The notes below the pieces were generated by a model, which was not told where the DNA came from, ran no database searches, and saw only the letters and a list, made by a program, of their open reading frames with translations. From NCBI GenBank assembly GCA_032718475.1, contig JAUCBJ010001936.1, positions 1 through 64,000 on the forward strand: 64,000 nucleotides of DNA, read 5' to 3'. The position numbers were made by a program, and so were the translations under genes. Numbering within the stretch: the stretch's first letter is position 1; each line of letters opens with the position of its first letter. Source of the DNA: Nemertoderma westbladi. Its lineage: Eukaryota; Xenacoelomorpha; Nemertodermatida; Nemertodermatidae. Positions 34,101-46,100 of this stretch are shown here, one piece after another.

Positions 34101-37100
34101 GGGTGGGCGCTACTCCTATCTGCTACCCGAAGGTAGGTGTGGGCGCTACTCCTATCTGCTACACGAAGGAAGGGGTGGGTGCTACTCCTATCTGATACCC
34201 GAAGGTAGGGGTAGGCGCTACTCCTATCTGCTACACGAAGGTAGGGGTGGGCGCTACTCCTATCTGCTACCCGAGGGTAGGGGTGGGCGCTACTCCTATC
34301 TGCTACACAAAGGTAGGGGTGGGCGCTACTCCTATCTGCTACCCGAGGGTAGGGATGGGCGCTACTCCTATCAGCTACACGGAGGTAGGGGTGGGCGCTA
34401 CTCCTATCTGCTACACGGAGGTAGGGGTGGGCGCTACTCCTATCTGCTACCCGAGGGTAGGCGTAGGCGCTACTCCTATCTGCTACACAAAGGTAGGGGT
34501 GGGCGCTACTCCTATCTACTACCCGAGGGTAGGGGTGGGCGCTACTCCTATCTGCTGCACGGAGGTAGGGGTGGGTGCTACTCCTATCTGCTACCCGAAG
34601 GTAGGGGTGGGCGCTACTCCTATCTGCTACCCGAGGGTAGGGGTGGACGCTACTCCTATCTGCTACCCGAGGGTAGGGGTGGGCGATACTCCTATCTGCT
34701 ACCCGAGGGTAGGGGTGGGTGCTACTCCTATCTGCTACATGGAGGTAGGGGTGGACGCTACTCCTATCTGCTACCCGAGGGTAGGGGTGGGCGATACTCC
34801 TATCTTCTACCCGAGGGTAGGAGTGGGCGCTACTCGTATCTGCTACCCGAAGGTAGGGGTGGGCGCTACTCCTATCTGCTACACGAAGGTAGTGGTGGGC
34901 GCTACTCCTATCTGCTACCCGAGGTTAGGGGTGGGGGCTACTCCTATCCCAAGTTCTGCTACCAGTAATTAAACTGGTCCTCATTTTAACGACCCCATGA
35001 GATAAAATGTTGAGTAGACTCTGGCGGGGCTCGAACCTACAACCAATAGATTGCAGGCCCGGCGCTCAACCAACTGAGCTACACGCCTTAAAAAAACCCG
35101 AAAATAATAAAAATAATGCATATAAGTTGCAAAACATACAATAGTTTCAAATTTAAATTATAATTCTATATAAACCCTAACAATTATTATCAAAAATTAA
35201 TATTAATATTATTATTATATTATATTATTATTATATTACTAACAAATCAATAATAATAATAAACAAATAAATAAATAATTATAAATGATACACAAATTAA
35301 ACCGAGTGACTTAGTTAATATCGCAAACCAATCTAGAGAATGTATATCATCATTTACGAGCTAAAGCCGTTAGATTGTGTCCAATGGAAGCAAGTGGAGG
35401 GATATTTAATTTAGCAGCGAGAAAAATTGGATCCCAGTAAAATGGATCACTTGGGACACAGAGTGCACGCTGCACCGGATCGTTTTAGTTAATTAAAATA
35501 ATTAAGAATTAATAATAATTAATTAAATAATAATCTTTACAGAGTAAAATATTAAACAGATACCGGTAGTATTATTAATGATGTTAAACAATGCCGTACA
35601 CGGATACTGACTCGTATTTAAATACGCTAGGCTACATATTCCGACAGTACTGTTCATAGAGCCTTTGTGTCATATTTACAGGAAGCAGGCAGCCAGGCAC
35701 CTCGTATGCATCTCCCATCCTGTACGTACGGTACATATAGAAGAGGAGCTCACGGTAACTAAACCAAATAACAAAGCGAACGATTCAAAAATAAATACCA
35801 TCAAATAATCAAATAAAAAATCATATTAATCTTCAAATATCAAATTATCTTTTACTTCAAAACGACGAATGGTATGTGAGTATCAAATGGAGTACTCTGT
35901 TAGTATCAACTCGCACAAAACGTTACCTCGGTAGGAAAAGTTAACGACCGGAAAAAAAACAATTATAAGATTGGTTTGATTACCGGTATCGAAATTATTA
36001 TCGCACTGTTCTACTGTACATCTGCCAGGAAAATTAATTGTATAAATATAATACCTAATCGTTCACACACCCGGACTCACCTGATTGGATGATTGTTTAA
36101 CTACTGTTGCTAGGACTCCCCTATAGATACCCTGGAAACCGCTCTCTCTGACTATTTCTCTGATCCCATGGAAGAGACCCCGGTATTTCTTCATATGAGA
36201 AGGCCGATTCAAGTCATCAATAAATTTCGTCTATAAAATCAAAAGACAGAAAAAAATTAACAGAATACAAGAATTTTAGTAGTTACTTATGATTGTTTAA
36301 CTGTTCACTACAGTACCATCGGTGATCTTCCACAGTAACCACAGTAACCACAGTAAACCCTTCCACTCTGTTTCCTAAAGGAATGCCTGTTCACCACCAT
36401 GGGTGATCTTCCACAGTAAACCCTTCCACCCTGTTTCCTAAAGGAATGCCTGTTCACCACCATGGGTGATCTTCCACAGTAAACCCTTCCTTTCTGTTTC
36501 CTAAAGGAATGCCTGTTCACCACCATGGCTGATCTTCCACAGTAAACTCTTCCACTCTGTTTCCTAAAGGAATGCCTGTTCACCACCATCGGTGATCTTC
36601 CACAGTAAACCCTTCCACTCTGTTTTCTAAAGGAATGCCTGTTCACCACCATGGGTGATCTTCCACAGTAAACTCTTCCACTCTGTTTCCTAAAGGAATG
36701 CCTGTTCACCACCATCGGTGATCTTCACAGTAAACCCTTCCACTCTGTTCCTAAAAGGAATGCCTGTTCACCACCATATGGGTGATCTTCCACAGTAAAC
36801 CCATTCCACTCTGCTTCCTTAAGGAATGCCTGTTCACCACCATGGGTGATCTTCCACAGTAAACCCTTCCACTCTGTTTCCTAAAGGAATGCCTGTTCAC
36901 CACCATGGCTCATCTTCCACAGTAAACCCTTCCACTCTGTTTCCTAAAGGAATGCCTGTTCACCACCATCGGTGATCTTCCACAGTAAACCCTTCCACTC
37001 TGTTTTCTAAAGGAATGCCTGTTCACCACCATCGGTGATCTTCAACAGTAAACCCTTCCACTCTGTTCCTAAAAGGAATGCCTGTTCACCACCATGGGTG

Positions 37101-40100
37101 ATCTTCCACAGTAAACCCTTCTACTCTGTTTCCTAAAGGAATGCCTGTTCACCACCATCGGTGATCTTCCACAGTAAACCCTTCCACTCTGTTCCTAAAG
37201 GGAATGCCTGCTCACCACCATGGGTGATCTTCCACAGTAAACCCTTCCACTCAGTTACTCTAAGGAATGCCCGTTCACCACCATGGGTGATCTTCCACAG
37301 TAAACCCTTCCACTCTGTTTCCTAAAGAAATGCCTGTTCACCACCATCGGTGATCTTCCACAGTAAACCCTTCCACTCTGTTCCTAAAAGGAATGCCTGT
37401 TCACCACCATGGGTGATCTTCCACAGTAAACCCTTCCACTCAGTTACCCTAAGGAATGCCCGTTCACCACCATGGGTGATCTTCCACAGTAAACATGCCT
37501 GTTCACCACCATGGGTGATCTTCCACAGTAAACCCTTACACTCAGTTACCCTAAGGAATGCCCTTTAACCACCATGGGTGATCTTCCACAGTAAACCCTC
37601 CCACTCTGTTTCCTAAAGGAATGCATGTTCACCACCATCGGTGATCTTCCACAGTAAACCCTTCCACTCTGTTCCTAAAAGGAATGCCTGTTCACCACCA
37701 TGGGTGATCTTCCACAGTAAACGCTTCCACTCAGTTACCCTAAGGAATGCCCGTTCACCACCATGGGTGATCTTCCACAGTAAACCCTTCCACTCTGTTT
37801 CCTAAATGAATGCCTGTTCACCACCATGGGTGATCTTCCATAGTAAACCCTTCCACTCTGTTTCCTAAAGGAATGCCTGTTCACCAGCATGGGTGATCTT
37901 CTACAGTAAACCCTTCCACTCTGTTTCCTAAAGGAATGCCTGTTCACCACCATGGGTGATCTTCCATAGTAAACCCTTCCACTCTGTTTCCTAAAGGAAT
38001 GCCTGTTCACCACCATGGGTGATCTTCCACAGCAAACCCTTCCACTCTGTTCCTAAAAGGAATGCCTGTTCACCACCATGGGTGATCTTCCACAGTAAAC
38101 CCTTCCACTCAGTTACCCTAAGGAATGCCCGTTCACCACCATGGGTGATCTTCCACAGTAAACGCTTCCACTCAGTTACCCTAAGGAATGCCCGTTCACC
38201 ACCATGGGTGATCTTCCACAGTAAACCCTTCCACTCTGTTTCCTAAATGAATGCCTGTTCACCACCATGGGTGATCTTCCATAGTAAACCCTTCCACTCT
38301 GTTTCCTAAAGGAATGCCTGTTCACCACCATGGGTGATCTTCCACAGTAAACCCTTCCACTCAGTTACCCTAAGGAATGCCCGTTCCCCACCATGGGTGA
38401 TCTTCCACAGTAAATCATTCCACTCTGTTTACTAAAAGAATGCCTGTTCACCACCCCGGGTGATCTTCCACAGTAAACCCTTCCACTCAGTTACCCTAAG
38501 GAATGCCCGTTCACCACCATGGGTGATCTTCCACAGTAAACCCTTCCACTCTGTTTACTAAAGGAATGCCTGTTCACCACCATGGGTGATCTTCCACAGT
38601 AAACCCCTCCACTCTGTTTCCTAAAGGAATGCCTGTTCTCCACCATGGGTGATCTTCCACAGTAAACCCTTCCACTCCTAAAGGAATGCCTGTTCACCAC
38701 CATGGGTGATCTTCCACAGTAAACCCTTCCACTCTGTTTACTAAAGGAATGCCTGTTCACCACCATGGGTGATCTTCCATAGTAAACCCTTCCACTCTGT
38801 TTCCTAAAGGAATGCCTGTTCACCACCATGGGTGATCTTCCACAGTAAACCCTTCCACTCTGTTTACTAAAGGAATGCCTGTTCACCACCACGGGTGATC
38901 TTCCACAGTAAACCCTTCCACTCAGTTACCCTAAGGAATGCCCGTTCACCACCATGGGTGATCTTCCACAGTAAACCCTTCCACTCTGTTTACTAAAGGA
39001 ATGCCTGTTCACCACCACGGGTGATCTTCCACAGTAAACCCTTCCACTCTGTTTCCTAAAGGAATACCTGTTCACCACCATCGGTGATCTTCCACAATAA
39101 ACCCTTCCACTCTGTTTCCTAAAGGAATGCCTGTTCACCACCATCGGTGATCTTCCACATTAAACCTTTCCACTCTGTTTCCTAAAGGAATGCCTGTTCA
39201 CCACCATGGGTGATCTTCCACATTAAACCTTTCCACTATGTTTCCTAAAGGAATGCCTGTTCACCACCATGGGTGATCTTCCACATTAAACCTTTCCACT
39301 ATGTTTCCTAAAGGAATGCCTGTTCACCACCATGGGTGATCTTACAGTAAACCCTTCCACTCTGTTTCCTAAAGGAATGCCTGTTCACCAGCATGGGTGA
39401 TCTTCTACAGTAAACCCTTCCACTCTGTTTCCTAAAGGAATGCCTGTTCACCACCATGGGTGATCTTCCATAGTAAACCCTTCCACTCTGTTTCCTAAAG
39501 GAATGCCTGTTCACCACCATGGGTGATCTTCCACAGCAAACCCTTCCACTCTGTTCCTAAAAGGAATGCCTGTTCACCACCATGGGTGATCTTCCACAGT
39601 AAACCCTTCCACTCAGTTACCCTAAGGAATGCCCGTTCACCACCATGGGTGATCTTCCACAGTAAACGCTTCCACTCAGTTACCCTAAGGAATGCCCGTT
39701 CACCACCATGGGTGATCTTCCACAGTAAACCCTTCCACTCTGTTTCCTAAATGAATGCCTGTTCACCACCATGGGTGATCTTCCATAGTAAACCCTTCCA
39801 CTCTGTTTCCTAAAGGAATGCCTGTTCACCACCATGGGTGATCTTCCACAGTAAACCCTTCCACTCAGTTACCCTAAGGAATGCCCGTTCCCCACCATGG
39901 GTGATCTTCCACAGTAAATCATTCCACTCTGTTTACTAAAAGAATGCCTGTTCACCACCCCGGGTGATCTTCCACAGTAAACCCTTCCACTCAGTTACCC
40001 TAAGGAATGCCCGTTCACCACCATGGGTGATCTTCCACAGTAAACCCTTCCACTCTGTTTACTAAAGGAATGCCTGTTCACCACCATGGGTGATCTTCCA

Positions 40101-43100
40101 CAGTAAACCCCTCCACTCTGTTTCCTAAAGGAATGCCTGTTCTCCACCATGGGTGATCTTCCACAGTAAACCCTTCCACTCCTAAAGGAATGCCTGTTCA
40201 CCACCATGGGTGATCTTCCACAGTAAACCCTTCCACTCTGTTTACTAAAGGAATGCCTGTTCACCACCATGGGTGATCTTCCATAGTAAACCCTTCCACT
40301 CTGTTTCCTAAAGGAATGCCTGTTCACCACCATGGGTGATCTTCCACAGTAAACCCTTCCACTCTGTTTACTAAAGGAATGCCTGTTCACCACCACGGGT
40401 GATCTTCCACAGTAAACCCTTCCACTCAGTTACCCTAAGGAATGCCCGTTCACCACCATGGGTGATCTTCCACAGTAAACCCTTCCACTCTGTTTACTAA
40501 AGGAATGCCTGTTCACCACCACGGGTGATCTTCCACAGTAAACCCTTCCACTCTGTTTCCTAAAGGAATACCTGTTCACCACCATCGGTGATCTTCCACA
40601 ATAAACCCTTCCACTCTGTTTCCTAAAGGAATGCCTGTTCACCACCATCGGTGATCTTCCACATTAAACCTTTCCACTCTGTTTCCTAAAGGAATGCCTG
40701 TTCACCACCATGGGTGATCTTCCACATTAAACCTTTCCACTATGTTTCCTAAAGGAATGCCTGTTCACCACCATGGGTGATCTTCCACATTAAACCTTTC
40801 CACTATGTTTCCTAAAGGAATGCCTGTTCACCACCATGGGTGATCTTACAGTAAACCCTTCCACTCCGTTTCCTTAAGGAATGCCTGTTCACCACCATGG
40901 GTGATCTTCCACAGTAAACCCCTCCACTCTGTTTCCTAAAGGAATGCCTGTTCTCCACCATAGGTGATCTTCCACAGTAAAGCCTTCCACTATGTTTCCT
41001 AAAGGAATGCCTGTTCTCCACCATGGGTGATCTTCCACAGTAAAGCCTTCCACTCTGTTTACTAAAGGAATGCCTGTTCACCACCATGAGTGATCTTCCA
41101 CAGTAAACCCTTCCACTCCGTTTCCTAAAGGAATGCCTGTTCACCACTACGGGTGATCTTCCACATTAAACCTTTCCACTCTGTTTCCTAAAGGAATGCC
41201 TGTTCACCACCATGGGTGATCTTCCACATTAAACCTTTCCACTATGTTTCCTAAAGGAATGCCTGTTCACCACCATGGGTGATCTTCGACATTAAACCTT
41301 TCCACTTTGTTTCCTAAAGGAATGCCTGTTCACCACCACGGGTGATCTTCCACAGTAAACCCTTCCACTCTGTTTCCTAAAGGAATGCCTGTTCACCACC
41401 ATGGGTGATCTTCCACATTAAACCTTTCCACTATGTTTCCTAAAGGAATGCCTGTTCACCACCATGGGTGATCTTCGACATTAAACCTTTCCACTATGTT
41501 TCCTAAAGGAATGCCTGTTCACCACCACGGGTGATCTACCAAAGTAAACCCTTCCACTCTCTTTCCTAAAGGAATGCCTGTTCATCACCATGGGTGATCT
41601 TCCACAGTAAACCCTTCCACTCTGTTTCCTAAAGGAATGCCTGTTCACGACCATGGGTGATCTTCCACAGTAAACCCTTCCATTCTGTTTCCTAAAGGAA
41701 TGCCTGTTCACCACCATTGATGATATTCCACAGTAAACCCTTCCACTCTGTTTCCTAAAGGAATGCCTGTTCACCACCATGGGTGATCTTCCACAGTAAA
41801 CCCTTCCACTCTGTTTCCTAAAGGAATGCCTGTTCACCACCATTGATGATCTTCCACAGTAAACCCTTCCACTCTGTTTCCCAAAGGAATGCCTGTTCAC
41901 CACCATGCGTGATCTTCCACAGTAAACCCTTCCACTCCGTTTCCTAAAGGAATGCCTGTTCACCACCATCGGTGAACTTCCACATTAAACCTTTCCACTC
42001 TGTTTCCTAAAGGAATGCCTGTTCACCACCATGGGTGATCTTCCACATTAAACCTTTCCATTATGTTTCCTAAAGGAATGCCTGTTCACCACCATGGGTG
42101 ATCTTCCACATTAATCCCTTTCACTCTGTTTCCTAAAGGAATGCCTGTTCACCACCAAGGGTGATCTTCCACAGTAAACCCTTCCACTCTGTTTACTAAA
42201 GGAATGCCTGTTCACCACCATGGGTGATCTTCCACAGTAAACCCTTCCACTCCTTTTACTAAAGTAATGCCTGTTCACCACGATGGGTGATCTTTCACAG
42301 TAAACCCTTCCACTCCTTTTACTAAAGGGATGCCTGTTCACCACCATGGGTGATCTTCCACAGTAAACCCTTCCACTCTGTTTACTAAAGGAATGCCTGT
42401 TCACCACCATGGGTGATCTTCCACAGTAAACCCTTCCGCTCTGTTTCCCAAAGGAATGCCTGTTCACCACCATGGGTGATCTTCCACAGTAAACCCTTCC
42501 ACTCTGTTTACTAAAGGAATGCCTGTTCACCACCATGGGTGATCTTCCACAGTAAACCCTTCCACTCCTTTTACTAAAGTAATGCCTGTTCACCACGATG
42601 GGTGATCTTCCACAGTAAACCCTTCCACTCTGTTTACTATAGGAATGCCTGTTCACCACCATGGGTGATCTTCCACAGTAAACCCTTCCACTCTGTTTCC
42701 TAAAGGAATGCCTGTTCACCACCATGGGTGATCTTCCACAGTAAACCCTTCCACTCTGTTTCCTAAAGGAATGCCTGTTCACCACCATGGGTGATCTTCC
42801 ACAGTAAACCCTTCCACTATGTTTCCTAAAGGAATGCCTGTTCTCCACCATGGGTGATCTTCCACAGTAAAGCCTTCCACTCTGTTTACTAAAGGAATGC
42901 CTGTTCTCCACCATGGGTGATCTTCCACAGTAAAGCCTTCCACTCTGTTTACTAAAGGAATGCCTGTTCTCCACAATGGGTGATCTTCCACAGTAAAGCC
43001 TTCCACTCTGTATACTAAAGGAATGCCTGTTCACCACCATGGGTGATCTTCCACAGTAAACCCTTCCACTCTGTTTACTAAAGGAATGCCTGTTCACCAC

Positions 43101-46100
43101 CATGGGTGATCTTCCACAGTAAACCCTTCCACTCCTTTTACTAAAGTAATGCCTGTTCACCACGATGGGTGATCTTCCACAGTAAACCCTTCCACTCCTT
43201 TTACTAAAGGAATGCCTGTTCACCACCATGGGTGATCTTCCACAGTAAACCCTTCCACTCTGTTTACTAAAGGAATGCCTGTTCACCACCATGGGTGATC
43301 TTCCACAGTAAACCCTTCCACTCTGTTTCCTAAAGGAATGCCTGTTCACCACCATGGGTGATCTTCCACAGTAAACCCTTCCACTCTGTTTACTAAAGGA
43401 ATGCCTGTTCACCACCATGGGTGATCTTTCACAGTAAACCCTTCCACTCTGTTTACTAAAGGAATGCCTGTTCACCACCATGGGTGTGTTGAAAGTGGAC
43501 GATTAAATAATGTACTCTAAGGTGGGCGGGAAATTCAAAACTGTCCTTTTGACTATGATCTATATATGACTGGATTATACCGTACCGGTCCGGTTTTGTT
43601 CTATAACTTTTGTACTTTGTCTGCAGTACCTTCCATGTAATGGTTCTGCATTATGTACAATATACTGTAACCCTACAATAAACTGCTGGTGTATGTAATC
43701 CCAATATTTCCCTATTTGTTCTGCCGGATAAAATTCAACAGGTTATGGGCCCAGGCTGCTAAACCACTACCGGGAATAAAATTAGTGCAGGGAAGTTTCA
43801 AATATTGGGATAGGTAAATTACCCAGTAAAAGCTGTAACAAACTCGCATTTTGAGAATGTCGGAGGTAACCATAAAGGATGAATTTCGCATTGCTAAATT
43901 CAATGGCGAAAACTACCACGACTGGAAATTCCAAATGGAACTATTGTTGATAGCTAAGGATTTATGGGGTTATGCGGACGGTACCGAGGTTCTGGATCCG
44001 GCTGCCGAGGATGCTAGGCGTACAGCATTTAGGCGAGGCGACAATCGAGCAAGGGCGATTATTTGCCTAAACATGGAAACTGATCAACAGGTTTATGTCC
44101 GGAATGCTACGACTGCCAAGGAGGCATGGACAAGCCTAAGGGATCATTTCGAAAAGACTACGTTGGCACATGTGGTCATGTATAGGCGTCGATTGTACAA
44201 TTTAATACTGAAGGAAGGCGATTCAGTATTAACGCATGTGAATGAGATTAGAAAACTCTCAGATCATTTACGGGAAATAGGCGATCCCGTACAGGAGCGG
44301 GACTTGATTGTTATTCTGTTGTCTAGTCTTCCACCATTATTCGCGAGTCTGGTAACGTCACTTGAAGGTTCAGACTTGGATACACTGACCTGGGGATCAG
44401 TTCGCGATCGGTGTCTGCATGAGGAAGAGAAAAGTAAACAGTTTATTAATCGAGATAAACTGACTGAAAATGCCTTCACAGCATCTGCTGGTGGAAGTTC
44501 GACAAAGAAAAGTCCAATGTTTAAAAGCCCCAGTAGCAGTAGCCACAATAAAAAATCTGGAGGTGGGGATAAACCTGGTAAATGCTATAATTGCGGTAAT
44601 AAGGGGCACTGGAAACGTGACTGCTATAAGCCACCAAAATTTGGTCAAAAGGGTAAACAGTCAAGTTTGGGACAAAATGAACATGCTGAGGTTGCAGAGG
44701 AAAATGGTATGGAGTGCGGCATTGCTCTGATTACCTCAATGACAGGAACTGCAGATTGGTGTATAGATTCCGGAGCATCACAGCATATGACATTTGATAA
44801 ATCGAAATATAATTCATTCAAGGAGTTGGAGCCACCACGTCCAATTCTGCTGGGCGATAATCGGGTTGTTAATGCTGTTGGAACAGGAAATATACACATA
44901 GAGGTCGCTGTTGAGGGTAAATTGCGCTCTATTACTTTAAAAGATGTGTTGTACCTACCTGAGCTTAGGAGAAACTTATTTTCTGTACGTGCTGCTAATA
45001 AAGTTGCTAAAGGTGTGGAAGTCATATTCACCAATGACGAATGTATAGTGATGGTAAATGGCTGTAAGGAAATCATTGGAAAACTCAATGGTAAACTCTA
45101 CCAATTCCATGAGAATGATTATTTGAATATCGCAGCTGAGAAAGTTGATATAAATTTGTGGCACCAGCGATATGGACATTTAAATTATGATAGTTTAAAA
45201 CAACTAATAAATAAGAACATGATTTCCGGAATGAAGATGGCTGGAGAAAATGATAAGCTATGCGAGTCTTGTATAATTGGGAAACACCATCGATTACCAT
45301 TTCCTACCAAGGAAGCTGAATCCAAGGAACGTGAAATACTGGAGCTAGTGCATAGTGACGTATGTGGACCGTTGCCGACTGAATCCATAGGGGGGTCTCG
45401 ATATTTTGTCACATTTACCGATGACCGATCTCGATACATAATGGAATTCTGTATACGAAATAAGAGCAGTGTATTTGAGAAGTTCAAAGAATATGTAGCT
45501 ACTGCTGAAAATGCTACAGGAAAAAGGGTAAAAATTCTCAGAAGTGACAACGGTGGGGAATACACATCAAATGAATTCAATAATTATTGTTTGGAACGAG
45601 GTATTCAACGAGAATTCAGTGTACCACATACTCCACAGCAGAATGGGATAGCTGAAAGGCTAAATCGAACACTAATGGAAAGTGTAAGATCAATGCTCCA
45701 TAACTCTTCATTGCCTAAGTGTTTCTGGGCGGAAGCCGTCAGTACGGCTGTATACTTAAGGAATCGGAGTCCAACGTCAGTTATTAGAGGAAAGACTCCA
45801 TATGAAGTTTGGCATGACCACAAACCAGACGTAAGTAATCTGCGAGTATTTGGTTGTGATGCTTACATTCATATCCCTGATAAGACAAGGAAGAAATTGG
45901 ATGCAAAATCCATTCGGTGCAGATTCGTTGGTTACTGCAACGAACATAAAGGTTACAAATTCTTCTGTCCAGAATCTAAGAAGATGTTGGTTAGTAGAGA
46001 TGTAAAGTTTATTGAGAATAACTTTGCGAAAACTGCAAAGGAGGTGTACGATGAATTAGGTGATAGTCATGTATTCAGTATCCCACAGAATACTGAAACT

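Noticed and set aside
33832-34972. Two long plus-strand frames over the 36-bp array
   Set aside because: Two frames open at once in a tandem repeat with a period divisible by three, inside an intron and antisense to the gene.
30220-35087. Functional tRNA genes at 30220-30293 and 35015-35087
   Set aside because: A- and B-boxes are good, but acceptor and anticodon stems do not pair, so they are better read as SINE heads or pseudogenes.
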